Below, piece by piece: positions 8,239-17,145 of a DNA stretch of 64,000 nt. The DNA lies in assembly GCA_002420305.1 (NCBI GenBank), contig DIHT01000133.1:7670-71669 (forward strand), given 5' to 3'. Both the position numbers and the translations under genes were made by a program. The stretch's first letter is position 1, and the number at the start of each line of letters is the position of its first letter. Source of the stretch: Akkermansiaceae bacterium UBA5689 (GTDB lineage: Bacteria; Verrucomicrobiota; Verrucomicrobiia; Verrucomicrobiales; Akkermansiaceae). Under the pieces are notes generated by a model, which was not told where the DNA came from, made no database searches, and saw only the letters and a program-made list of their open reading frames with translations.

Positions 8239-9506
8239 ATATTTCCGGCGATAAACAATCCTGTGACGTCATTGTCATCGGCGGGGGCCCCTGTGGAGCT
8301 ACCACGTCTGCCCTCCTTGCAGAGAAAGGCCATCGAGTCATCTTGCTCGAGAAAGAAAAGTTTCCCCGCTACCATGTCGGCGAGTCGCTCATGCCCTTCT
8401 GCTATTTCACCCTGAAAAGGCTCGGAGTCCTGGAGGAAATGGAAAAGCAGGCATTTGTGAAGAAGCACAGCGTGCAGTTTGTCTCTAAAGACGGGAAAAT
8501 ATCGGATCCCTTTTACTTTTTTCAGCATTTTGACCACCCGGCGGCCACGACGTGGCAGGTGGAACGGTCCGTCTTCGACAATATGCTGCTGCGCAATGCA
8601 GAGGCCAAAGGAGTCGACGTTCGAGAGGAAACAGAAGTGCGCCGTTTCAATTATGAAGGGGAACAGGTTGTTGGCGTCTCCGCCAAGGGAAAAGACGGGC
8701 AGGAATACACCCTCCAAGCACCGCTGACGGTTGACTGCACTGGGCGTGATGCCCTGTTCTTGAGAAAAAAGAGCTGGAGGAAACGGGATCCAAAGCTCAA
8801 CAAAATAGCGATTTGGACGCTCTACAAGAATGCGAAGCGTGACGAGGGTCTGGATGAAGGGGCAACTACCGTAGCTTATGTCGATGGCAGGGGCTGGTTC
8901 TGGAACATTCCCCTGCGCAACAATATTGTGAGCTCAGGAATCGTCGCGGAGCGGGATTACCTCTACCGTGACAGCAGGGATCCGAAGGAGATTTACGAGC
9001 GTGAAATCGAGAAAAATAGCTGGATTAAGGATCACCTTGGAGAGGGAGAGCAATTTGGCGAATACTGGGTGACCGGGGAGTATTCTTACCGGGGAGAGCA
9101 TTGCGCCTCTGATGGTCTCGTCATGGCAGGTGATGCCTTTGCCTTTTTGGACCCGGTCTTTTCCTCGGGAGTCTTTCTCGCTTTGAAAAGCGGAGAAATG
9201 GCAGCAGACGCCGTAGGAGAAGCTTTGGAGAAAGGGGACTTCTCAGCAGGGCAATTCTCAACTTACGGGGAGGAGCTTTGCGGAATGATTGAAGTCATGC
9301 GCAAGCTCGTTTACGCCTTTTACGACGAGAATTTCAGTTTTGGAGAGCTCATTAAGCGGCACGAAGAGATGCGCCCCATGCTCACTGACTGTTTGATTGG
9401 CGATCTCGATGGAAAAGATTATACGCCCCTCGCGGAAGCAATAGGCGACTTGGCCTCGCTTCCGGAGCCTCTCGCCCACGGACGAGCCCCCCAGACTGTA
9501 ACATAA
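8235..9506 (+). CDS. FAD-dependent halogenase-family protein
   Basis: 423 residues. The FAD-binding GxGxxG is GGGPCG at residues 16-21, and PRYHVGESLMP (44-54) is the segment seen in phenol and carrier-bound-substrate halogenases. WFWNIP at 221-226 is the WxWxIP signature that separates flavin halogenases from monooxygenases, and FLDPVFSSG at 304-312 fits the Fx.Px.Sx.G motif of the same family. Lysines at 71, 76 and 77 lie where the catalytic lysine of known halogenases occurs, but an alignment is needed. Geranylgeranyl reductase-like enzymes share the fold but not the WxWxIP motif. It overlaps the chorismate-lyase-like gene by four bases, so a hydroxyaryl substrate is plausible. Some family members have lost halogenation, so activity is inference. 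Confidence 0.75.
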   Translation: MNISGDKQSCDVIVIGGGPCGATTSALLAEKGHRVILLEKEKFPRYHVGESLMPFCYFTLKRLGVLEEMEKQAFVKKHSVQFVSKDGKISDPFYFFQHFDHPAATTWQVERSVFDNMLLRNAEAKGVDVREETEVRRFNYEGEQVVGVSAKGKDGQEYTLQAPLTVDCTGRDALFLRKKSWRKRDPKLNKIAIWTLYKNAKRDEGLDEGATTVAYVDGRGWFWNIPLRNNIVSSGIVAERDYLYRDSRDPKEIYEREIEKNSWIKDHLGEGEQFGEYWVTGEYSYRGEHCASDGLVMAGDAFAFLDPVFSSGVFLALKSGEMAADAVGEALEKGDFSAGQFSTYGEELCGMIEVMRKLVYAFYDENFSFGELIKRHEEMRPMLTDCLIGDLDGKDYTPLAEAIGDLASLPEPLAHGRAPQTVT

Positions 9507-9527
9507 CACGATGTCCCCGCTACCCGC

Positions 9528-10844
9528 ATGAAAGTCACCTTTCTGACAGCGGGCACGGGTAGCTACCACTGCGGAGCGTGTATGCGTGACAACACCCTTG
9601 TCACGGCCCTACACCGGGACGGGCACGAGGTGGCTCTGTTGCCTATGTATCTCCCCATGCAGCTGGACGAGGAAAGTCCGCCGCAGGAAAGTCGGGTGCC
9701 GATATTTTTTGGAGGGATCAACGTCTACCTGCAAAACAAGTTTGCGTTCTTCAGGCACACTCCCCGGTGGTTTGATGCTCTCTTGAATGGCGCAGGGCTA
9801 CTGCGGAAGGCGGCGAGCCGGAGCCATATGACCAGCCCGCGAGACCAGGGAGAGATCTGTCTCGCTATGCTCCGGGTGGAACAGAGCCGTTTCACGAAGG
9901 AGCTGGAAAAGCTGATTGATTGGCTTGCTGTGCACGAGCAACCCGAATGTATCGCCCTGTCGACAACACTTTTCGCCGGGATGACCAAGGAGTTGAAGAA
10001 GCGTCTGGGAGACATTCCGGTCATCGCGTTTTTCCAGGGAGAAGACACCTTCCTCGATAGCCTTCCTGAACCTTACCGGACTGGGTGCTGGGACGAAATG
10101 AAGGAACGGCTTGTGGAGTGCGAAATGCTGATTGCCCCAAGTCGCTTTTATGCCGGGGTCATGTCCAAGCGCCTTGGGATCTCTCAGGACAAAATAGAGG
10201 TGCTCCCAAATGGGATTAACTTGGAAGGATACGGGAACCAACAGCCCCCGGATGGGCCCAAGGCGATTGGCTACTTATCCCGGATGTGCAGGGATAAGGG
10301 CCTAGGAGACATGGTGGATGCCTATCTCCTCTTCCAGTCGAAGGGAAACTTTCCGGAGTGCCGGCTCAAGATCGCGGGCTCATGTCCCCCGGGGGATGAG
10401 CCCTTTGTGAAGCAACAGAAACAAAAAATCGAGACTGCCGGACTGAGCCATCTTGTTGACTGGAAGCCCAATGTGAGCCGGGAGGAGAAGGTCCGCTTTC
10501 TTGGGAGCCTTACAATATTTTCAGCGCCCATGCGTTATGCCGAGGCCTTCGGCCTCTGTCTTGTTGAAGCCATGGCGAGTGGAGTTCCAGTGGTGAACCC
10601 CGGGGGCTCAACCTTCGAGGAAATTGCCTTGGCCACGGGGGGAGGAAAAACAGTCTCACCCGGCGACCCCGGGCTGCTGGCGTGTGCTTGGGAAGAGCTC
10701 CTGAGCAATCCTGAGGAGGCGACAGCGATGGGAGAAAGAGGTCGCCGAGGGGTAGAGGAGCATTATAGTGTCAATGCCATGAAGGATGGGTTCCTGGAAC
10801 TCGCTCAGAGAGCCTGTGCAAAGACTACATCCCGCCAGCCATGA
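9528..10844 (+). CDS. GT4-type glycosyltransferase
   Basis: 438 residues with the two-domain GT-B layout. The N-terminus has a GTGSYHCGACMRDN segment (residues 9-22) resembling the nucleotide-sugar-facing loop of GT4 enzymes, with two cysteines that are less usual. The C-terminal half has IGYLSRMCRDKG and YAEAFGLCLVEAMASGVPVV, the E(x7)E-type donor-binding motif of retaining glycosyltransferases. No signal peptide; cytosolic. It follows the halogenase-like gene by 21 bases and overlaps the thioesterase gene by four, so it likely glycosylates the locus product or an intermediate. Donor and acceptor cannot be read from the sequence. Confidence 0.85.
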   Translation: MKVTFLTAGTGSYHCGACMRDNTLVTALHRDGHEVALLPMYLPMQLDEESPPQESRVPIFFGGINVYLQNKFAFFRHTPRWFDALLNGAGLLRKAASRSHMTSPRDQGEICLAMLRVEQSRFTKELEKLIDWLAVHEQPECIALSTTLFAGMTKELKKRLGDIPVIAFFQGEDTFLDSLPEPYRTGCWDEMKERLVECEMLIAPSRFYAGVMSKRLGISQDKIEVLPNGINLEGYGNQQPPDGPKAIGYLSRMCRDKGLGDMVDAYLLFQSKGNFPECRLKIAGSCPPGDEPFVKQQKQKIETAGLSHLVDWKPNVSREEKVRFLGSLTIFSAPMRYAEAFGLCLVEAMASGVPVVNPGGSTFEEIALATGGGKTVSPGDPGLLACAWEELLSNPEEATAMGERGRRGVEEHYSVNAMKDGFLELAQRACAKTTSRQP

Positions 10845-11293
10845 GGGAGGATTCCAAAAATTACTGCTATGAGCACAGCCGCCGGGTTGAGTTTCATGAG
10901 ACAGATCTCGCCGGGATCGTGCACTTCTCCAATTTTTATCGTTATATGGAGTCCGCTGAACATGCCTTCATGCGAAGCCTTGGACATCCAGTTCACGGGC
11001 GAGCTGCCGAGGATGGGGTTGGATGGCCGCGGGTGAGTGCCAGTTGTGAATTCCGGAAGCCTGCGCGTAACGACGACGTGTTGCGGATACGGGTTAGTAT
11101 CGAAGAGATCCGGACGAGGTCAGTTCGCTACAGTTTTCGCTTCTACCTTGACCCCGGGGATGATCCCATTGCGACGGGAACAGTAGCGGTTGCCTGCGTG
11201 CAATTCAAAGACGGAGAAATTTCTGCAGTTCCCATCCCTGAACAGATTCGAGCTGATCTCAAGTCCGCCGAGGCTGCCGCCAATCCCGAATGA
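10841..11293 (+). CDS. Acyl-CoA thioesterase, YbgC / 4-hydroxybenzoyl-CoA thioesterase family
   Basis: 150-residue single hotdog domain. The signature ETDLAGIVHFSNFYRYME (residues 20-37) contains the catalytic Asp22 of the YbgC/4HBT type, followed by the long helix typical of hotdog enzymes. These enzymes hydrolyse acyl-CoA or acyl-carrier thioesters, including aromatic ones. The ATG overlaps the glycosyltransferase stop (ATGA) and the stop overlaps the next ATG, so translation is coupled. In this operon it could release a product formed by the PaaK-like ligase two genes downstream. Family is firm; substrate inferred. Confidence 0.85.
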   Translation: MREDSKNYCYEHSRRVEFHETDLAGIVHFSNFYRYMESAEHAFMRSLGHPVHGRAAEDGVGWPRVSASCEFRKPARNDDVLRIRVSIEEIRTRSVRYSFRFYLDPGDDPIATGTVAVACVQFKDGEISAVPIPEQIRADLKSAEAAANPE

Positions 11294-11883
11294 TTCCAGT
11301 GAGCGCCCCTCTTCCCAAATCTCAGAAAAAGAAATCCATGAACTGGCTTATTTTTGCTCTCATGACCGTGGCCTGTTGGGGCCTCTACGGCATTTTCCTT
11401 CATGCCGGCCAAGTTGAAATGCAGGACAAGGTCCTTGGCCGCTACAAGGCGTTCCTTTTCGTAGGACTCGCTTATTTTATCACCGCAGTAGTCGCGCCAC
11501 TGGTGGTCCTGCTGGTCAAGGGAGCAGACTGGTCCATGCCGGGGAAGGGGATGTGGCTTTCTCTATTTGCCGGGATTCTTGGTGCGATCGGAGCCTTTTG
11601 CGTTCTGCTTGCGATGGCTTCCGGAGCAAAGGGAGGGATGAGTCCTGCGGTGGTGGCAATCTCGGTGATGTCGATTATCTTCTGCGGGGCTCCACTGGTG
11701 AATGCGATCGTTTCGATCTGTATGGATCGACCGGCAGGAGGGCTCGCAGCCGTTCCATGGCAATTTTTCTGCGGGATCCTGATGGCGGCCTTTGGCGGCT
11801 TCATGGTGGTGAAGTTCAAGCCTGCTGGATCTCACGGAGCTCCTCCGGCCAAACCGCCGATAGAAGCTCAAGCAAAACAATAG
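11290..11883 (+). CDS. EamA-like integral membrane protein
   Basis: Up to 197 residues with about five hydrophobic helices and a proline/alanine-rich hydrophilic tail. The first helix begins MNWLIFALMTVACWGLYG, resembling the start of EamA/DMT or glucose/ribose porter-like transporters, which are normally about 300 residues with ten helices; this is a half-size version. The ATG at 11290 overlaps the thioesterase stop, giving a short hydrophilic leader; the ATG at 11338 would start directly at the first helix and is an equally good choice. It may export a small metabolite, or act as a membrane partner of the locus. Substrate unknown. Confidence 0.6.
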   Translation: MIPVSAPLPKSQKKKSMNWLIFALMTVACWGLYGIFLHAGQVEMQDKVLGRYKAFLFVGLAYFITAVVAPLVVLLVKGADWSMPGKGMWLSLFAGILGAIGAFCVLLAMASGAKGGMSPAVVAISVMSIIFCGAPLVNAIVSICMDRPAGGLAAVPWQFFCGILMAAFGGFMVVKFKPAGSHGAPPAKPPIEAQAKQ

Positions 11884-11923
11884 TAAGTAGAACTCCTCGG
11901 GGAAGACTGGAGAGACTTCGGAA

Positions 11924-13147
11924 ATGATGCCCCTCAGCGCCATCAACGACCTCTTCGGAGCCATCTTGCCTGCCAATGCTTTTTACGCGGCAAAGTTGGG
12001 AAAGTGTCTAACGGTGGAGAGTCTGAAGGAATTCGAGAGCCGAGTGCCGTTTACGACCAAGGACGAACTGGCTGCGGATCACGAAGCGCATCCGCCTTAC
12101 GGCTCCAACCTCACTTATCCGCTTAAGCGCTACACCCGTTTCCACCAGACAAGCGGCACGCGGGGAAATCCCATGGCTTGGCTAGATGATTCTGCCGGCT
12201 GGGACTGGGTTTTAAAATCGTGGCAATGGGTCTGGGACAAGGCTGGGGCTACTCCGGGGGATAGTGCGTTTTTCCCATTCTCCTTCGGCCCCTTCATTGG
12301 ATTCTGGTCTGCCTTTGAGGCTGCGACGGAAATGGGCATCCGGGCGATTCCGGGAGGTGGGCTTTCGAGTGAAAACCGCCTCCGGATGATGGAGCGGCAT
12401 CGACCTGGCTTTATTGCGTGCACCCCTACCTATGCCCTTCATCTTGCGAACATAGGGAAGGAAATGGCTCTTCCGGTAGATGTGCTGGGCGTGGAGGCGC
12501 TGGTGGTCTGTGGTGAGCCCGGGGGAAGTATTCCGGAGGTTCGGGAACGGATCCAGCGTGAATGGAATGCGCGGGTTGTGGACCACCATGGGATGACCGA
12601 GACGGGCCCGGTAACAGTCAGCGATCCTCAAAATCCCGAGGTCCTCCGAATTTCTCATCAGGCCTATCACGCAGAGGTTATCAAGACAGGTAGTGGAACC
12701 CACGTAGCTCCAGGAGAAGTTGGAGAGCTCGTATTGACAACTCTCGGGCGCTATGGGTCACCATTGATCCGCTATCGTACGGGCGATCTTGTCCGTCCGG
12801 TAGCTGTTGAGGGGGAGGGGCCCGGAGCCTTTGGTTTGCATGGGGGTATCATTGGAAGGGCGGATGATATGGTAGTGGTTCGAGGGGTAAACCTCTACCC
12901 CAGTGCGATCGAGGCGGTTGTTCGAGGCTTGGATGGGATCGGGGAATACTTGGTCGAGGTCGATGAGCGCGGAGCCCTGCCAGAGGTCAGCCTGATCGCA
13001 GAGATGCTGGAGGGGCAATCGGTTGAGAGCGAACTTGAGGCCCGCCTCCGTGCTGTTTTTTCTATGAGAATCCCTGTAAGAGCGGTTCGTCCTGGCGATC
13101 TGCCGGGTCACGAAGTAAAGGCCAAGCGGTGGAAAGTGATCAGGTAA
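11924..13147 (+). CDS. PaaK-like AMP-dependent CoA ligase
   Basis: 407 residues, the length of phenylacetate-CoA ligase family enzymes. The P-loop is TSGTRGNP (about residues 69-76), the hinge region has RYRTGDLV and GRADDMVVVRGVNLYP, and the C-terminus carries the lysine-containing KAKRWKVIR segment of the lid domain. Unlike the short enzyme at 1134 it has the full C-terminal domain, so it should form an acyl-CoA thioester, typically of an aromatic acid. It stands 40 bases after the membrane protein gene and its TAA overlaps the next ATG. Together with the hotdog thioesterase it suggests a CoA-bound stage in the pathway. Confidence 0.85.
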   Translation: MMPLSAINDLFGAILPANAFYAAKLGKCLTVESLKEFESRVPFTTKDELAADHEAHPPYGSNLTYPLKRYTRFHQTSGTRGNPMAWLDDSAGWDWVLKSWQWVWDKAGATPGDSAFFPFSFGPFIGFWSAFEAATEMGIRAIPGGGLSSENRLRMMERHRPGFIACTPTYALHLANIGKEMALPVDVLGVEALVVCGEPGGSIPEVRERIQREWNARVVDHHGMTETGPVTVSDPQNPEVLRISHQAYHAEVIKTGSGTHVAPGEVGELVLTTLGRYGSPLIRYRTGDLVRPVAVEGEGPGAFGLHGGIIGRADDMVVVRGVNLYPSAIEAVVRGLDGIGEYLVEVDERGALPEVSLIAEMLEGQSVESELEARLRAVFSMRIPVRAVRPGDLPGHEVKAKRWKVIR

Positions 13148-13821
13148 TGATAGATGTTCAAAATGTAAGCAAGGTGTATGAGATGCCGGGGGAGGCCGTT
13201 CGCGCCCTCGCCGGCATCGAGTTCCAGGTAAAATCGGGAAAGACCGCAGCAGTCGTTGGTCCCTCGGGGAGCGGAAAAACAACCCTGCTGAATCTTCTAG
13301 GGGCGTTGGACCAGCCCAGTGAGGGCAAGATAGTCATCGATGGCAATGATCTCTCCTCCTTTGGTGAAGAGGAGGCCGCGACTTTCCGAAATCGCTCTCT
13401 GGGTTTCGTCTTCCAGCACCATCATCTGCTGCCGCAGTGCACCCTTCTGGAAAATGTGGTTCTTCCCCGTCTTGCCGGGGGTTGGGAGGAAGCCGAATCA
13501 GAGACTGCGGCGAGGGCGGAGACATTGCTCGAAAATGTCGGCCTTCAGGACCGGCTTACCCACTTTCCGCACCAGCTTTCTGGTGGGGAGCGATTGCGCG
13601 CGGCTCTAGCCCGGGCACTTGTCAATCAGCCAAAATTGATTCTTGCGGATGAGCCTACGGGCTCGCTCGATCTTGAGACAACAGAAGTGGTCGCAGAGCT
13701 TCTGGGGCGGCTGAATTCTGAGATGGGCGTCACCCTCGTAGTCGTTACCCACAATCTCGCTCTGGCCCAGAGGATGGAAAGTCACTTTGAGCTCCGCGGC
13801 GGGCAATTGGAGAAGCAATGA
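13147..13821 (+). CDS. ABC transporter ATP-binding protein, LolD/MacB type
   Basis: I take the ATG at 13147, which overlaps the stop of the CoA ligase (TAATG) and gives the usual LolD N-terminus; an in-frame GTG at 13129 would add six residues. Walker A is GPSGSGKTT, the signature is LSGGERLRAALARAL, Walker B is LILADEPTGSLD and the switch histidine sits in VVTHN. About 225 residues, typical of the LolD/FtsE group. It overlaps the following FtsX-type permease by four bases and will form its motor. Such pairs extract lipoproteins or power tripartite export; here gene coupling suggests export of the locus product or of a lipid-linked form. Confidence 0.9.
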   Translation: MIDVQNVSKVYEMPGEAVRALAGIEFQVKSGKTAAVVGPSGSGKTTLLNLLGALDQPSEGKIVIDGNDLSSFGEEEAATFRNRSLGFVFQHHHLLPQCTLLENVVLPRLAGGWEEAESETAARAETLLENVGLQDRLTHFPHQLSGGERLRAALARALVNQPKLILADEPTGSLDLETTEVVAELLGRLNSEMGVTLVVVTHNLALAQRMESHFELRGGQLEKQ

Positions 13822-16800
13822 ATGTGCTCAAGTTCATCCGGCGCGGGATCTGGCACTACAAGCTCTCCTATTTAGGGGTCGGCGCTGGAGCGGTTCTTGG
13901 CGCTACCGTCTTGCTCGGAGCTCTTATTGCCGGGGATTCGGTAAAGGAAACTCTTCGTCAGGTTGCGGGTCAACGTGTTGGCCAGGTTGGCCATGTGTTT
14001 GTGGCGGGAGAGGGGTTTTTTCGAGATGCCCTCGCTGATGATGTTGAGAACAAGGACCTCAGGGTTGCGCCGGTTCTCCTCCTACGGGGGCAGCTCAACG
14101 CATCGGCGACTGGCAGGGCTCAAGGGAGTGTACAGATTCTTGGCGTAGACGACCGGTTCTGGGGGTTTTCACCAGAAGAGAGGAGTGCGGTGGCGCTCGA
14201 GTCCCGGGAGGTAGGAGTGAACAGTTATCTGGCAGAGTCCCTAGATCTCCAAGAGAGCGACTCTGTCATCATTCGTCTCCAAGAGCCCGGCATGCTTTCC
14301 CGCGACGCCCCCCTCTCCGGAGAGGCTGAAGATGTTATCAGTTTCCGGGCAAAGGTCAGGAAGGTTGTGGGCCCAAATCAGTTCGGCCGATTCAACCTCC
14401 AAGCCACTCAGCTACCCGTGCCCACCATTTTTGTGCCCTTAAGCCGGTTACAGCAAGTAGTCGAACAGCCCGGTCGGGCCAATCTGCTCCTTTTGTCTGC
14501 GGAGGAAGAGGGATCAGTTGGTAGTAATGAGTTGGCCAGCCAGATCAGGAGCGAGATGGCTTTGGAGGACTATGGCCTTTCCCTTGTGGATGTGCCTTTG
14601 GCTAACGCCTCGGAGATCAGATCAAGCCGCATTTTCTTCGAGGACCCGATCGTCCGAGTAGTTCAAGAGCGGTTTCCCGCCATGGTGCCGGTAACCAGTT
14701 ATCTCATTAACACCTACGCTGCGAATGGGAAGGAAACGCCGTATTCCATGGTAGCGGCGGTGCGGGCAGAGGGAGCCTCTTTCCTGCCTCAGGACATGAA
14801 AGGGGAGGACATCGTGGTCAATGAGTGGCTGGCGGAAGACCTCGATTTGGAATCCGGTCAGGAATTAAGCTTATCCTTTTTCAAATTGGTTCGGGGAAAT
14901 GAGTTAGAAGAATCCACGGCGAATTTCCGGGTGCGAAAGAGCATCAACCTTGAGGGGCTTGCCGCGGATCAGCTTTGGATGCCGGACTTCCCGGGGGTGG
15001 CGGAGGCGGAGGATGCCCAGGACTGGGCTCCGGGATTGCCTCTCGATCTCGGCAGGATCAGGCAAAAAGATGAGGATTATTGGGATGATTATCGGGGAAC
15101 CCCAAAGGCCTTTATTTCTGAGGAAAAGGGGACGGAGCTATTTGGCAACCGGTGGGGAAATTTCACATCTCTCCGGGTGCCAACTGCGGAGGTTTCCACG
15201 GTGAACCTCGAGGATGAATTGCTGCCACTCCTCCGGCCAGAGATGGCCGGCTTACTTCTGCGTAACCTAGGAGATGAAGCAAGAGCAGCAGCGAAATCCC
15301 CAGTCGATATCGCGGGCCTTTTTCTCAGTATGAGCGTATTCCTGATTGTGGCGTCCATTGCTCTGACAGCGATGCTCTTTCGGTTCAACGTCGAGCAGCG
15401 CAACAGGGAGAGTGGGCTGCTTGCTGCGGTGGGGGTCTCACCGAGAAAGGTTCTCCGGTGGCGCCTCGTGGAAGGGTTCATCATTGTGTTAGTAAGCGGG
15501 GGAGTCGGGCTGGCCCTAGCAATCACCTACTCGACCTGGATTCTTCGCTTTCTGGAAACAATATGGAGTGATGGGATGAGCGGGCCATTCTTCATGCTTC
15601 ACCTGAATCCCAACAGTGTATTCGTCGGATTAGGGGTCTTCATTTTTCTGTCCATGGCTGCTATCTACTACTCAATGCGGAAGCAGGCTCGGAGAAGTGC
15701 AACCATGCGGTTGGAGGCAGGAACCGAGGAGGCCCGGGGGCGCCCCCGGATCTGGCGATTTGCATCTACGGGGGCGCTCTGTTTGCTTGTAGCGGCAGGA
15801 AGCCTCCTTGGGAGAGAGTCGATTGGGGCTCAGGCTGCCTTTTTCCTTTCCGGGATGTTTCTTCTGGTTGCGGGGCTGCTGACTTACCGGGCGTGGCTCG
15901 AACGTATAGCGAAGAAGAGATATCCCTCCATGTCTACTAGAGCGATGGCGACCCTGAACAGTGTTCGCCGACCGGCGCGAAGCCTGGTGGTAGTTGGGAT
16001 CATGGCGTGCGGAATTTTTCTCGTTATTTCTGTTACAGCCTCACGAAAGTACGTTGGGGAAGAGTGGGCGGAAAAGGAAAGTGGGGCCGGAGGGTTCGGC
16101 TTTTGGATCGAAACGACAAGCCCGATCAATCGAGCAGCTGACGCCAAGAAGGATCCTGATTATTTTGAGCTGGGAGACCTCAGGGATATTCTCGGTGCCA
16201 TCGTCCCCTTCCGAATGGGCGTGGGAGACGATGCTAGCTGCTTTAACTTAAATACGGCAGCCCGCCCCCGATTGATTGCGACCGATACCGGGGCCTTAGC
16301 AGAGCGAGGGGCCTTTACCCTCAAGGCAGTTTCCGAAGGAGCGAATAAGGAGGACGGCTGGAAGCTCCTGGGGCAACGAGCCGAGCCGAGGGTGCTTCCT
16401 GCATTTGTCGATGAGACAACGATGATGTGGGTTCTTAAGAAGAAAGTTGGAGATCGAATTACCTATCAGGATGAGCGGGGGAAGGATTTTCAGGTAGAAA
16501 TTGTAGGAGCGTTAGCCGATAGCGTTTTCCAAGGAAACATGATCGTTGACGAGGCCGCCTTTCTTAGGTTGTTCCCCTCGCAGGAGGGCTACCGCCTGTT
16601 TCTGGCGGACGCTTCCGACGACACCGAGCAGGCGCTGGAAGCGCTGCAGAAAGCCACTGCAGATCGTGGAGGCGCAGTTTCTCTTACGCAGGAAAGGCTC
16701 GAAAGCTTTAACAACGTGCAGAATACCTATATTTCGATTTTCCACGTCCTTGGAGGTCTCGGTCTCATTCTGGGGAGTGCAGGACTCGGAGTTGTGACAG

Positions 16801-17096
16801 CTCGTAATCTTGCCGAAAGGCGGAATGAATTTGCCGTTCTCAACGTCATCGGGGTGGCCCACCGGGAAATCCGAAGGATTATTTTCAAGGAGGTGAGATC
16901 CTTTATTGGCTGGGCTCTTGTGGTCGGCCTCGGGGCCTCATGCGTAGCAATACTGCCTGTGTTCTCAGAAGCCCCGCCGGAACAAACCCTGTTTGGTCTA
17001 GGGGTAATGGTTGTGCTTATCGGCGTAAATAGTCTGTTCTGGGCCTTTGTTGGCTATCTTACCGCCTATCGCAGAAGATCTGGAATCAGGATCTGA
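13818..17096 (+). CDS. Large FtsX-type ABC permease with two transmembrane modules
   Basis: 1092 residues. One helix near residues 18-40 is followed by a periplasmic domain of about 440 residues. A first FtsX module spans about 495-640, including SVFLIVASIALTAMLF and the LLAAVGVSP coupling segment; a middle region with helices near 650-740 leads to a second large extracytoplasmic domain; a second FtsX module covers about 970-1085 with VLNVIGVAHREIRR. This two-module layout is that of the DUF214/MacB-like fused permeases rather than 400-residue LolC/E. The last gene of the + strand run, coupled to the ATPase. Likely substrates of such permeases are lipoproteins, lipids or hydrophobic metabolites; which one applies here is unknown. 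Confidence 0.85.
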   Translation: MNVLKFIRRGIWHYKLSYLGVGAGAVLGATVLLGALIAGDSVKETLRQVAGQRVGQVGHVFVAGEGFFRDALADDVENKDLRVAPVLLLRGQLNASATGRAQGSVQILGVDDRFWGFSPEERSAVALESREVGVNSYLAESLDLQESDSVIIRLQEPGMLSRDAPLSGEAEDVISFRAKVRKVVGPNQFGRFNLQATQLPVPTIFVPLSRLQQVVEQPGRANLLLLSAEEEGSVGSNELASQIRSEMALEDYGLSLVDVPLANASEIRSSRIFFEDPIVRVVQERFPAMVPVTSYLINTYAANGKETPYSMVAAVRAEGASFLPQDMKGEDIVVNEWLAEDLDLESGQELSLSFFKLVRGNELEESTANFRVRKSINLEGLAADQLWMPDFPGVAEAEDAQDWAPGLPLDLGRIRQKDEDYWDDYRGTPKAFISEEKGTELFGNRWGNFTSLRVPTAEVSTVNLEDELLPLLRPEMAGLLLRNLGDEARAAAKSPVDIAGLFLSMSVFLIVASIALTAMLFRFNVEQRNRESGLLAAVGVSPRKVLRWRLVEGFIIVLVSGGVGLALAITYSTWILRFLETIWSDGMSGPFFMLHLNPNSVFVGLGVFIFLSMAAIYYSMRKQARRSATMRLEAGTEEARGRPRIWRFASTGALCLLVAAGSLLGRESIGAQAAFFLSGMFLLVAGLLTYRAWLERIAKKRYPSMSTRAMATLNSVRRPARSLVVVGIMACGIFLVISVTASRKYVGEEWAEKESGAGGFGFWIETTSPINRAADAKKDPDYFELGDLRDILGAIVPFRMGVGDDASCFNLNTAARPRLIATDTGALAERGAFTLKAVSEGANKEDGWKLLGQRAEPRVLPAFVDETTMMWVLKKKVGDRITYQDERGKDFQVEIVGALADSVFQGNMIVDEAAFLRLFPSQEGYRLFLADASDDTEQALEALQKATADRGGAVSLTQERLESFNNVQNTYISIFHVLGGLGLILGSAGLGVVTARNLAERRNEFAVLNVIGVAHREIRRIIFKEVRSFIGWALVVGLGASCVAILPVFSEAPPEQTLFGLGVMVVLIGVNSLFWAFVGYLTAYRRRSGIRI

Positions 17097-17145
17097 AGCC
17101 GACTCTGTTTCTTGTGCTTCCTGGGTCGCTACCTAGGCTTCCACT

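Noticed and set aside
10841..11293. Tol-Pal YbgC role for the hotdog thioesterase
   Set aside because: No tolQ, tolR, tolA or pal next to it; it is coupled to the glycosyltransferase and membrane protein genes instead.
1134..13147. Classification as an aryl polyene or ladderane-type fatty acid cluster
   Set aside because: No ketosynthase, acyl carrier protein, dehydratase or phytoene-desaturase-like genes are in the run, which such clusters require.
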